This document shows, in pieces, positions 1-5,147 of a DNA stretch of 5,147 nucleotides. The notes beneath the pieces are model-generated. The model was not told the DNA's origin, did no database searches, and saw only the letters and a list, made by a program, of their open reading frames with translations. Both the position numbers and the translations under genes were made by a program. The stretch is from an uncultured Planctomycetaceae bacterium (GTDB taxonomy: Bacteria > Planctomycetota > Planctomycetia > Pirellulales > Pirellulaceae): NCBI GenBank assembly GCA_937967755.1, contig CALBTA010000552.1, forward strand, positions 1 through 5,147. The letters run 5' to 3'. How positions within the stretch are numbered: position 1 is the stretch's first letter; every line of letters begins with the position of its first letter.

Positions 1-115
1 GAAGATCATACCGAAGTTCAGCGGCACGCTGTACTTCAAAGTCAACGACAGCTCCGCCGAAAGAAGCGATAACGAAGGCGAGTTGAAGGTACAAGTGAAA
101 CCGGTGAGTGAATGA
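1..115 (+). CDS. C-terminal end of a probable secreted/surface protein (partial, 5' end outside window)
   Basis: Frame 2 is open from the window edge to a TGA at 113-115 and gives a 37-residue tail starting KIIPKFSGTLYF and ending LKVQVKPVSE. The pattern 'G-x-L-Y-F-K-V-N-D ... D-N-E-G-x-L-x-V-x-V' resembles the last two beta strands of the lectin-like or PA14-like sandwich domains often found at the end of planctomycete secreted proteins. That match is by eye and the fragment is too short to name a family. The gene runs toward the minus-strand HEAT-repeat gene, so the two are convergent. Its stop codon lies only 4 bp before the inverted-repeat structure that starts at 120. Confidence 0.6.
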   Translation, partial: KIIPKFSGTLYFKVNDSSAERSDNEGELKVQVKPVSE

Positions 116-119
116 GTTG

Positions 120-440
120 GAACAGGAGGGAACGGAGATAACAGAGGAGAGACCTCGAACCTATTTGCGCGGCGATTCCTTGTGTCTTGTTAAGGGTCAA
201 AACAGGAGTAGCAGAAGTCGTGAGACTTCTGGAAGTTCAATTCCCACAATAATTTCCCAGAACTCTCACGAGTTCGGCTACCTTAAAATTCAAGCCTGAC
301 CGTGCGCTAGAGCGGTTTCAGCACAAGTTGCAGGGTAAGAAATGCATCCCAAGTATTGCCGATTGCGCACCATAGAGGATACGAAAAGTGAAGAGCACCA
401 ACCGTTCTCTTTACTCCGTTACCTCTGTTCCCTCCTGTTC
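120..440. repeat. ~320-bp MITE-like structure with imperfect terminal inverted repeats
   Basis: The arms at 120-152 and 408-440 are inverted copies matching at 28 of 33 positions. The outermost 14 bp (gaacaggagggaac and its complement) are identical. Each arm is purine-rich on one strand and reads as degenerate 9-bp tandem units such as gaacaggag, ggaacagag and gtaacggag. No transposase or convincing ORF lies between the arms, and no target-site duplication is visible outside them. A second, shorter inverted pair sits inside at 208-281; the rest of the interior (about 282-407) shows nothing I recognise. The structure fills nearly all of the gap between two convergent genes, so it may be a non-autonomous mobile element or a bidirectional transcription barrier. 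Confidence 0.6.
208..281. repeat. inverted pair of small hairpins inside the 120-440 structure
   Basis: The segments 208-232 and 257-281 are inverted copies of each other (22 of 25 positions). Each is also a hairpin by itself: cagaagtc/gacttctg (212-219 with 224-231, loop GTGA) and gaactc/gagttc (260-265 with 270-275, loop TCAC). Two small hairpins in opposite orientation with a 24-bp spacer is the architecture of REP doublets (REPINs). The first loop, read on the plus strand, is a GNRA tetraloop. Confidence 0.6.
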
Positions 441-464
441 AAAAAACGTAACGGCACGTCCGTT
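441..464 (-). terminator. weak intrinsic terminator of the HEAT-repeat gene
   Basis: Read on the minus strand, just after the HEAT-gene stop there is a 5-bp stem (AACGG/CCGTT, 460-464 with 450-454) with a 5-nt loop, then ACG and six T (446-441). The stem is short, so termination may be incomplete. The T-run directly abuts the outer end of the inverted repeat at 440. Confidence 0.4.
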
Positions 465-469
465 GAAAC

Positions 470-1837
470 TCAACTCTTCGGTCGAACCCACGTTTCACCT
501 TTCTTGTAACGTTGGGCGCGGTCTTTGGTGGTGGCGTCCTCGCTGATTTGGATGACCTGATCGAGGGCTTCGTGAAACTCATCGCGGTGGGCTTCGCGCA
601 GGCCGCTGTGGTGGGCGAGTTCAACGACGGTTAGGCAAGCCTGTTCGATGAACGGGTCTTGTCTTGTGAAGGGGAGCACATAGCGCAGCGTTTCAACGGT
701 CCGCACCGCCTTGGCCCGTTCGAGGATCAGCATCCGGTCGTCGTCTACTTCGCACATTGCCATGGCGGTTCGCATCAGGTCAAGCCGCAGCCCGTCTTCG
801 CGATCATCGGGCAAGGGGGCGACGCGGATCAACGCCCGCAGCGCCCGGCGGCGATGGCCTGCATCCTCTTCGGTGCGGGCTAGTTCCAACAGCCGGAAGG
901 CAACCGATGCATCGGGCCAGTTGCACAAGGCGGTCAGGGCGGTGTCGCGCTCGTCGAAGTTGCCGGCGGCGAGCTTGTCCTCAATCACTTCCAACGCATC
1001 GGGCCCGCCGACGCGGCCCAGCGTTGAGAAGAGAACTTCCCGCTGGTCGTCGGGCAACTCGTCCATCGCTGCCAGCAAAGCATCGGCCCGCTGCTGCGGG
1101 TCTTCGATGCGGTGGCAGACGAGCATGATCATCTTCTCGGCATTGCTGCGTTCCCGCCCCCGCTCGGCCTTCAACACGCCTTGCACCATGCCGGCGACGT
1201 GTTGCTCCTCTCCCAATTCTCCGAGGGCCTTCATGGCTGCGGCGCGCACCGAAGCATCGTCGCTTCGCGCTAGTTCCATGATGGCGGGTACGGTCGTTCG
1301 CGCGCGGCGGGTGGTGAGGATCTCGACAATCGCGATCTGTGTTTCCGAGGTTGCCCCGCTGAGTTGATTGACCATCGCCTGGGAAGCGGCATCGCCCGGC
1401 AGCAGGATGAGAGAGCGCCGCGCGGCGGCTTGCTCTTCTGCCGTGTCCGACATCGCTGTGACCAGCGCGGGCAAATCTTCCGCCCCGCCGAGCGTGCCCA
1501 GGGCTTTGATTGCCGCGACGCGGACGGGCGCATCCGATGTGTCGTTCAATAGCTTACGAACCTCCGGCCCCGCGGCCGGGTCTTTCCGTGCGGCTAAAGC
1601 GCTGAGCAATTCTACCTGCGTTCCCGGCGGTAAATCGCCCAGCGTCGCGGCGAACGCCTTGGTGGCATCTTCCCCGGGGGCCGCGGTACGAATTTGCTCA
1701 AACGCCAGCGCGCGGAATTCCTTGTCGTTCTCGCCAAGCAGTTCGATGATCGGCGCGACATCAGTATCTTGAGCGGAGACCGTCGATACGAGAATCGCAA
1801 TCGACAGCAACATCTGACCAGCGCGTGTACAACACAT
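470..1837 (-). CDS. secreted HEAT-repeat protein
   Basis: A 455-residue protein of alpha-helical repeats, probably exported. From the chosen ATG (1837) the N-terminus MCCTRAGQMLLSIAILVSTVSA is a compact signal peptide with likely cleavage after VSA (residue 22). The ATG at 1867 would add ten residues, and one at 1813 would start within the hydrophobic segment. I prefer 1837 because it gives a normal signal peptide, has GGAAAGGG 11 nt upstream, and leaves some leader after the terminator at 1889-1923. HEAT-type helices run through most of the chain. The clearest repeats are APVRVAAIKALGTLG (residues 103-117) and ASVRAAAMKALGELG (195-209), identical at 11 of 15 positions. The C-terminus (about 410-455) is charged and polar. 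HEAT arrays act as protein-binding scaffolds, and no catalytic motif is visible, so the partner is unknown. The gene has its own terminator-bounded position and converges on the plus-strand gene at the window start. Confidence 0.85.
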   Translation of the reverse strand: MCCTRAGQMLLSIAILVSTVSAQDTDVAPIIELLGENDKEFRALAFEQIRTAAPGEDATKAFAATLGDLPPGTQVELLSALAARKDPAAGPEVRKLLNDTSDAPVRVAAIKALGTLGGAEDLPALVTAMSDTAEEQAAARRSLILLPGDAASQAMVNQLSGATSETQIAIVEILTTRRARTTVPAIMELARSDDASVRAAAMKALGELGEEQHVAGMVQGVLKAERGRERSNAEKMIMLVCHRIEDPQQRADALLAAMDELPDDQREVLFSTLGRVGGPDALEVIEDKLAAGNFDERDTALTALCNWPDASVAFRLLELARTEEDAGHRRRALRALIRVAPLPDDREDGLRLDLMRTAMAMCEVDDDRMLILERAKAVRTVETLRYVLPFTRQDPFIEQACLTVVELAHHSGLREAHRDEFHEALDQVIQISEDATTKDRAQRYKKGETWVRPKS

Positions 1838-1888
1838 CACAAGGCATACCCTTTCCAACGAAGCCATGTCGATCAGTTGTCCTACATT

Positions 1889-1923
1889 AAAACAGCACGG
1901 GTTTGCCAGGCAAACCCGTGCTG
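1889..1923 (-). terminator. strong intrinsic terminator downstream of the HMA lipoprotein gene
   Basis: A perfect 15-bp inverted repeat, CAGCACGGGTTTGCC (1893-1907) and its complement (1909-1923), is separated by one base, so in RNA it makes a 14-bp stem with a 3-nt loop. On the minus strand it is followed at once by TTTT (1892-1889) and then AAT. This is the layout of a rho-independent terminator. It lies 83 nt past the lipoprotein stop and only about 22-52 nt before the possible HEAT-gene starts. The same palindrome could also belong to a dispersed repeat family used as a terminator. Confidence 0.75.
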
Positions 1924-1942
1924 ATGGTAGGCTCATACTGAT

Positions 1943-1994
1943 TGTCGCTTTTCGCTCCGCGAAAAGCATGTTGTTCGCGGAGCGAACAACGACA
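1943..1994. repeat. REPIN-like palindromic doublet
   Basis: This is a 52-bp quasi-palindrome centred on CATG (1967-1970), with arms 1943-1968 and 1969-1994 matching at 22 of 26 positions. Each arm contains its own hairpin: CTTTTCGC-tcc-GCGAAAAG (1948-1966) and TTGTTCGC-gga-GCGAACAA (1971-1989). The outer pentamers TGTCG and CGACA also pair. The four mismatches between arms are two compensatory base-pair changes, so both hairpins stay perfect. It lies between the lipoprotein stop (2006) and its terminator and would be in the 3' untranslated RNA. Confidence 0.7.
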
Positions 1995-2005
1995 TTCGTA
2001 CCTGG

Positions 2006-2356
2006 CTACTCTTTCACCGTGGCTGGGAAGTTGATCTCTTCCAGCTTGGCCAGGGCCGTGTCGACGTCGAACGTGTCGGGGTCGGTGTAGGCCGAGGCGA
2101 CACGGTTGGGAATGTCGATTTCAATGTTGTCGTCGTAAACGCCTTCGACTTCTTCCAGTGCTCCGCGAACCGCGGGGCCGCAACTGATCGGTCAGTGCAT
2201 GTCGGGCACGTCGAAGGAAACGAGGGTCGCGCCTTCGGGCACGACCGCAGCGGCGTTGCCGTCGCCGGTTGCCGCGGGTCCGCTGTCAGCCGCCGGGTTG
2301 CAGCCAACGACTGCCGCCAGGCTCAACAGGGAAGCGGCCATGAATGGGGCCTTCAT
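2006..2356 (-). CDS. probable selenocysteine-containing HMA-like lipoprotein (in-frame TGA at 2194-2192)
   Basis: Read through one TGA, this frame encodes 116 residues. Residues 1-19 are a lipoprotein signal (MKAPFMAASLLSLAAVVGC, lipobox VVGC), so the protein should be anchored in a membrane and face the periplasm. A low-complexity Ala/Gly/Asp linker (20-42) follows. Residues 45-115 resemble the beta-alpha-beta-beta-alpha-beta heavy-metal-associated fold: LVSFDVPDMH, then residue 55 (TGA), PISC, then the helix GPAVRGALEEVEGV. The TGA falls where the first Cys of the metal/redox motif is expected, giving U-x3-C (U55, C59) rather than the usual CxxC. The only other Cys is the lipid-bearing C19. 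After the TGA, 46 of 61 codons end in G or C, against 44 of 54 before it, so the downstream part is still coding. A stem-loop suitable as a SECIS follows the TGA. The start is secured by a strong ribosome site (AAGGAG) 6 nt upstream. Alternatives are a recent nonsense mutation or a sequencing error (TGC or TGT to TGA). Sec insertion needs selA, selB, selC and selD, none of which is in this window. Role inferred: metal binding or thiol/selenol redox chemistry in the periplasm; substrate unknown. Confidence 0.75.
2156..2186 (-). promoter_or_regulatory. candidate bacterial SECIS element
   Basis: The mRNA right after the in-frame UGA can fold as follows. The lower stem pairs CAGU-U-GC (2186-2180) with GCACUG (2161-2156), with one bulged U. 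Next is an asymmetric internal loop (GGCC against A). The upper stem pairs CCGCG with CGCGG and is capped by GUU (2170-2168). If the closing G-C pair opens, the loop reads GGUUC. The loop begins 21 nt after the UGA. Bacterial SECIS elements lie just downstream of the UGA, with the apical loop about 16-37 nt away and a conserved G at its start; the E. coli fdhF element has a GGUC loop and a bulged U. The features here fit, but folding was done by eye. Confidence 0.6.
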
Positions 2357-2362
2357 CTGATT

Positions 2363-2368
2363 CTCCTT
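2363..2368 (-). promoter_or_regulatory. ribosome binding site of the HMA lipoprotein gene
   Basis: Minus-strand AAGGAG lies 6 nt before the ATG at 2356, within AAAAGGAGA. It is the best Shine-Dalgarno match in the window. It fixes the start of the TGA-containing gene and shows that the 5' part is actively translated rather than decayed. Further upstream in the same leader, 2390-2406 can form a GCGGCG/CGCCGC hairpin with a 5-nt loop. Confidence 0.7.
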
Positions 2369-2573
2369 TTGCGATTGGAAACATCGTTAGCGGCGAGCGT
2401 CGCCGCCTGGGTTTCACTGATCATTGTTGGCATGAACTTAGTGGTTGAACAGTGTGATAGCACAAATTTCGGGGAGATTGATGCGTTTACCGTCGAATGT
2501 GTGAGGCGGATTACAAATGGGGCATGTCGCAATGCGGTGCGCGCTGCTGGTCGTCAGGGACTGCCGGCCTACT

Positions 2574-4055
2574 TTAGACCAGCGGCAACAACCAGGCGGC
2601 CAATGTGGTAATGGCCAGGCCGGCCAGGCCCATGGCGGCGCTCATGGGGGTGATCAGTTTCAGGCCTTCGGCTTCGGTCATGCCGGACATTTTGCAGATC
2701 ACCCAAAAGCCGCTGTCGTTCATCCAAGCCAGCGGTTTGCTGCCGCTGCCAATCGCCAACGCCACATACACGGGGTGGAAACTCAACGTGGAACTGCCGT
2801 CGGCCGCCGGCTCGACCAGGGTGGCGATGATCGAAACGGCGGTGATCATCGCGACCGTGGCGCTCCCTTGCGCGGTTCGCACCAGCGTGGTGATGAAGAA
2901 GGCGACCGGCAGCATCCACAGCGTGCGGGTGTGTGGAAAGAGTTCCTGAATGCGCTCGGCGATGCCGGTTTGGCGAAGCACACCGCCGAAGCCGCCGCCG
3001 GCTGCCGTGATGAGGATGATCACCCCGCCGCTGGCGAGCGCCGCGCCTGTGACGGTGGAAAGATCGGCAAAGCTGCTGCGGTTCTGCCAGGCGAGCGTCG
3101 CCAGGGCGACCGCGGCAGCGATGGTCAGCGCAATGTTCTTGTCGCCCAAGGTCTTTACCGTGCTGATCAGCGCGGGCGACAGTACGGCCTGGGGGTTGGC
3201 CTTCAGGTAAGTGTCAAGCGAAGTCGCCGCCACAATTAAGACGACCGGCAACAGGATCGGCAGGATGGCAATCCACAACGGCGGCAACGCGCTGTCAGGT
3301 TTCTTGGCAAGTTGCTCAAGGTCCTTCAGCGACGTGTCAGGCGTTTCGCGAAGCGGCACTTGCCACCACCCGTTGGCGAGCCGCGCCCAGCCGTACCCGA
3401 CGCTGGCGGTGATCAGTCCGACGGCGATGCCGGCCAGCATCATGGTGCCCAGGTTCACACCGAGAGCATCGGCCACAAACAGCGGCCCGGGCGTGGGCGG
3501 AACGAGCGAGTGAGCCATGGTTGCCCCGGCCACGATCGTGAGAATGTACAGCGTGTAGTTCCCCCCGGTGCGCAGCCGCAGCGCCTTGCCCAACGGGATC
3601 ATCAGGTAAAACACCGTGTCGAAGAAGACCGGAATGCCGAGTGTGAAGCCACTGCCGATGAAGGCCAGTGGTGCCCGGCGTTCCCCAACGACGACCAGCG
3701 CGGTGCGAACGATGCGGTCGGCCGAGCCGCTGTCGAGCAGGCACTTGCCAATGATCGCCGCCATGGCAATCAGGATGGCGATCTTGCCAGCGGTGTTGCC
3801 CAGTTCAGTGGCAAACCGCTTGACGCCGGAATCCTTCTCGGCGGCCGTGACGAACTTCTCGACTTGTTCTTGTGACCACGGGTCTTTGGCCTTGCGGCTT
3901 TCGTACTGGGCAAACTTCTCCAAGTTCTCCAGCGGCGTCAGCATCGCCACGGCCAGCCCGGCCAACGTCAGCGCCAGAAACGCATGCAGCCGGAAGACCA
4001 GAATGCCGCCAATCACGATCACCATGCCGATCAGCAGCAGGTAAATCGGGTCCAT
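2574..4055 (-). CDS. GntP-family permease (gluconate/organic-acid:H+ symporter type)
   Basis: A 493-residue polytopic inner-membrane protein of the GntP family, whose characterised members import gluconate and related sugar acids with protons. Family signatures are clear: GIPVFFD (residues 140-146), PPTPGP (186-191), RTAQGSATVA (393-402) and GSGSKPLAWMNDSGFW (436-451). Hydrophobic segments begin at once (about 4-20 and 22-40) and run to the C-terminus (about 472-492), so the protein looks complete. It is longer than the roughly 440-450 residues usual for the family. The extra length is mainly a hydrophilic, charged stretch at about 43-88 between the second and third membrane segments, with a second charged loop at 234-256. 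Substrate cannot be read from sequence, since related members take gluconate, idonate, fructuronate or glycerate. No sugar-acid kinase or GntR-type regulator is nearby. No good Shine-Dalgarno precedes the ATG, and no T-rich terminator follows the stop. Confidence 0.92.
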   Translation of the reverse strand: MDPIYLLLIGMVIVIGGILVFRLHAFLALTLAGLAVAMLTPLENLEKFAQYESRKAKDPWSQEQVEKFVTAAEKDSGVKRFATELGNTAGKIAILIAMAAIIGKCLLDSGSADRIVRTALVVVGERRAPLAFIGSGFTLGIPVFFDTVFYLMIPLGKALRLRTGGNYTLYILTIVAGATMAHSLVPPTPGPLFVADALGVNLGTMMLAGIAVGLITASVGYGWARLANGWWQVPLRETPDTSLKDLEQLAKKPDSALPPLWIAILPILLPVVLIVAATSLDTYLKANPQAVLSPALISTVKTLGDKNIALTIAAAVALATLAWQNRSSFADLSTVTGAALASGGVIILITAAGGGFGGVLRQTGIAERIQELFPHTRTLWMLPVAFFITTLVRTAQGSATVAMITAVSIIATLVEPAADGSSTLSFHPVYVALAIGSGSKPLAWMNDSGFWVICKMSGMTEAEGLKLITPMSAAMGLAGLAITTLAAWLLPLV

Positions 4056-4126
4056 GGCAGCTCACAAAGTAGATCGACAGTCCCTGGCGATCAGAAGTTG
4101 GGTTCAGACGTTTGTGATGTGGTGTT

Positions 4127-4198
4127 TTCCGCGCGCGGAAGGACTCGTTTGTAGCGGGCCATCTAGGCGAACGGCCGACCGCGAAGGGACTCGCGGTC
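4127..4198. repeat. palindrome cluster between the isomerase and permease genes
   Basis: The 142-bp gap between the isomerase stop and the permease start holds a perfect 14-bp palindrome TTCCGCGCGCGGAA (4127-4140). It also holds an 8-bp stem GACCGCGA/TCGCGGTC with a 6-nt loop (4177-4184 with 4191-4198) that overlaps the first base of the isomerase stop codon. Both are followed or preceded by related sequence (aaggactcg and aagggactcg), which suggests repeat-family origin. The second hairpin directly after the stop could protect or terminate the isomerase mRNA, but it has no T-run. Confidence 0.5.
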
Positions 4199-4758
4199 TA
4201 CTTTACGACCTTCGGCACGTAGTCGTGCATCCGCTTGAACTTGACCGTGGCCTTGGTGATGGTTTCGGACTTGCCCCCTTGGGCGGTGCGGTTGAACTTG
4301 TCGATCACGTCCATCCCTTCGATCACACGGCCGAACACGGTGTGCTTTCCATCGAGGTGCGGTGTCTTCACGAAGGTGATATAGAACTGCGAACCGCCTG
4401 TGTCGCGGCCAGCGTGGGCCATCGCGATCACGCCGCGCTCGTGCTTGCGGGCATCTTCGCGGTAACATTCGCAAGCGATGTTATAACCCGGCCCGCCCGT
4501 GCCGGTTCCCTTGGGGCATCCGCCCTGGGCCATGAACTGATCGATCACCCGGTGGAAAGTCAGGCCGTCGTAGAATCCTTTCTCCACAAGGTTAACGAAT
4601 TTAGCGACGGTGTTGGGGGCTTCGTTTTCGTACAGTTCCAACACCACATTACCCTTGCTGGTTTCCAGCAGGACTTGCGGAAGCTTGTTGTCGTCTTGGG
4701 CGAAGGCGAGCGGCGCGACAAACGCGACGAGCAGGATTGACATCGGGTATCGCAGCAT
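4198..4758 (-). CDS. secreted cyclophilin-type peptidyl-prolyl cis-trans isomerase
   Basis: A 186-residue cyclophilin that catalyses proline cis-trans isomerisation during folding of exported proteins. Residues 1-20 ([20 protein letters not shown]) form a signal peptide with cleavage before QDD, placing it in the periplasm. The catalytic domain spans about 27-175. Visible active-site elements are FHR (68-70, Arg70 matching human CypA Arg55), F75 and Q78 in the FMAQGG stretch, MAHAG (113-117), GGSQFYIT (121-128) and LDGKHTVFG (135-143). His134 replaces the Trp121 of CypA, as is common in bacterial enzymes. A short insert, [15 protein letters not shown] (95-109), precedes the MAHAG strand. The start at 4758 is supported by GGAGA 8 nt upstream; Met6 (4743) is an alternative. 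It lies downstream of efp with a 335-bp repeat-rich gap, so it is probably transcribed separately. Confidence 0.93.
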   Translation of the reverse strand: MLRYPMSILLVAFVAPLAFAQDDNKLPQVLLETSKGNVVLELYENEAPNTVAKFVNLVEKGFYDGLTFHRVIDQFMAQGGCPKGTGTGGPGYNIACECYREDARKHERGVIAMAHAGRDTGGSQFYITFVKTPHLDGKHTVFGRVIEGMDVIDKFNRTAQGGKSETITKATVKFKRMHDYVPKVVK

Positions 4759-4766
4759 GGTTTGGG

Positions 4767-4771
4767 TCTCC
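4767..4771 (-). promoter_or_regulatory. ribosome binding site of the isomerase gene
   Basis: Minus-strand GGAGA lies 8 nt before the ATG at 4758 and favours this start over Met6. Confidence 0.55.
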
Positions 4772-4807
4772 GATTGGGGGTTGGGGCGGGGTGGTCTGTG
4801 TCACGCT

Positions 4808-5016
4808 GCCCGCAGGGCTAGTCATAGGCCCGACGGGCCGAAATGAACCAGCCCAGGGCAACGCCCTGGGTTTGCAAAGTCGCAACAAACGAAAGCCCCA
4901 ACGGGGCGAAATAACGTGGTGCGTTTTCTATTTCGCCCCGTTGGGGCTTGGGGGTTAGTAGTCATCCGTTACCCAGGGCGTTGCCCTGGGCTGGCATATC
5001 TGACCCCGTTGGGGTC
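4808..5016. repeat. chain of seven triloop hairpins with nested long inverted repeats
   Basis: This fills most of the 335-bp gap between efp and the isomerase gene. Seven perfect hairpins, each with a 3-nt loop, occur in order: GCCC-gca-GGGC (4808-4818), GGCCC-gac-GGGCC (4827-4839), CCCAGGGC-aac-GCCCTGGG (4852-4870), GCCCC-aac-GGGGC (4895-4907), GCCCC-gtt-GGGGC (4935-4947), CCCAGGGC-gtt-GCCCTGGG (4972-4990) and GACCCC-gtt-GGGGTC (5002-5016). The third and sixth are inverted copies over 24 bp (4848-4871 and 4971-4994). The fourth and fifth are inverted copies over 21 bp (4893-4913 and 4929-4949), giving a 21-bp stem with a 15-nt loop. The motifs resemble dispersed palindromes I recall from planctomycete genomes. 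The stretch 5017-5093 shows nothing further. Confidence 0.75.
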
Positions 5017-5093
5017 GGTCGGCTAGGTTCTTAGTACGTTGTCGATCCGTTTCCTTCGATTCGCCTCGGTCGCATCACTGAAACATATCACAA

Positions 5094-5147
5094 CTAGCTC
5101 TTTACCCGTTCGACATACTCGGCCGTGCGGGTGTCGATTTTGATGAC
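5094..5147 (-). CDS. efp: elongation factor P, C-terminal end (partial, 5' end outside window)
   Basis: The minus strand reads VIKIDTRTAEYVERVKS followed by TAG (5096-5094). This matches the conserved end of EF-P domain III, typically 'I-K-V-D-T-R-T-G-E-Y-V-x-R-V'. EF-P relieves ribosomes stalled at proline stretches. Only 17 codons are present, so the modified lysine region and domains I-II are outside the window. No T-rich terminator follows; the first strong hairpin downstream is at 5002-5016. Confidence 0.82.
   Translation of the reverse strand, partial: VIKIDTRTAEYVERVKS

Noticed and set aside
108..299. 63-codon plus-strand ORF with a GTG start
   Set aside because: It consists of the purine-rich repeat (NELEQEGTEITEE) and the internal hairpins, and it overlaps the preceding stop. 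It reflects repeat composition rather than a gene.
711..1367. 218-codon plus-strand ORF
   Set aside because: It is a Ser/Ala/Arg-rich antisense shadow of the HEAT-repeat gene.
1838..1969. N-terminal extension of the HEAT protein to the ATG at 1969
   Set aside because: The extra 34-44 codons run through the REPIN-like doublet and the terminator, and they would push the signal peptide inside the protein.
2014..2307. 97-codon minus-strand ORF (MAATRRLTADPRQ...)
   Set aside because: It is in a different frame from the 2006-2356 gene. Its product is low-complexity Pro/Thr/Ser/Arg with no domain, whereas the other frame has a lipobox, a ribosome site and an HMA-like fold.
2192..2356. The HMA lipoprotein gene as a true 54-codon gene ending at the TGA
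   Set aside because: It would consist of a signal peptide and linker stopping in the middle of the first beta strand and motif, with a well-preserved coding frame left over downstream.
2517..3239. 240-codon plus-strand ORF
   Set aside because: It is antisense to the permease gene, with a Gly/His/Arg/Gln-rich composition and no recognisable domain.
4054..4740. 228-codon plus-strand ORF
   Set aside because: It is antisense to the isomerase gene, mirroring its codons; no start signal or domain.
4815..4830. A TATGAC hexamer upstream of the isomerase gene as a -10 promoter box
   Set aside because: There is no convincing partner -35 hexamer, and the site lies between palindromes, so it cannot be supported by eye.
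4808..5016. CRISPR array
   Set aside because: The repeats are palindromic, differ in sequence and are in alternating orientation, with no regular spacers and no cas genes.

Overview
This window looks like a chromosomal segment of a moderately GC-rich planctomycete, probably of the Pirellulales type. The call rests on gene content and style (secreted HEAT-repeat protein, secreted cyclophilin with a '[11 protein letters not shown]' insert, lipoproteins) and on abundant palindromic intergenic repeats of a kind I recall from that group. No rRNA, tRNA, CRISPR array, transposase or phage gene is visible.

Layout. Positions 1-115 hold the 3' end of a plus-strand gene, probably the C-terminal beta-sandwich end of a secreted protein. 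Positions 116-469 form a repeat-rich gap between convergent genes: a roughly 320-bp structure with 33-bp imperfect terminal inverted repeats made of degenerate purine-rich 9-mers, enclosing a second pair of inverted hairpins. All other genes are on the minus strand. In transcription order they are: the last 17 codons of elongation factor P (efp, 5147-5094), a secreted cyclophilin-type peptidyl-prolyl isomerase (4758-4198), a GntP-family permease (4055-2574), a small lipoprotein with an HMA-like domain (2356-2006), and a secreted HEAT-repeat protein (1837 or 1867 to 470).

The most interesting item is the small lipoprotein. Its reading frame carries one in-frame TGA (2192-2194), placed where the first cysteine of the metal/redox motif would be (M-H-U-P-I-S-C). 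The frame stays coding-like for 61 further codons. Just after the TGA the mRNA can fold into a stem-loop whose G-first apical loop lies 21 nt downstream, inside the range expected for a bacterial SECIS. I therefore annotate it as a probable selenoprotein that a standard gene caller would miss or break: a caller would see either a 54-codon stub or an out-of-frame 97-codon ORF.

The intergenic spaces hold several distinct palindromic families: a 15-bp hairpin with a T-run that works as the lipoprotein gene's terminator, a REPIN-like doublet of hairpins with compensatory differences, a palindrome cluster between the isomerase and permease genes, and a chain of seven triloop hairpins with nested long inverted repeats between efp and the isomerase gene. 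The genes do not form an obvious pathway. The gaps and hairpins suggest mostly separate transcription units.
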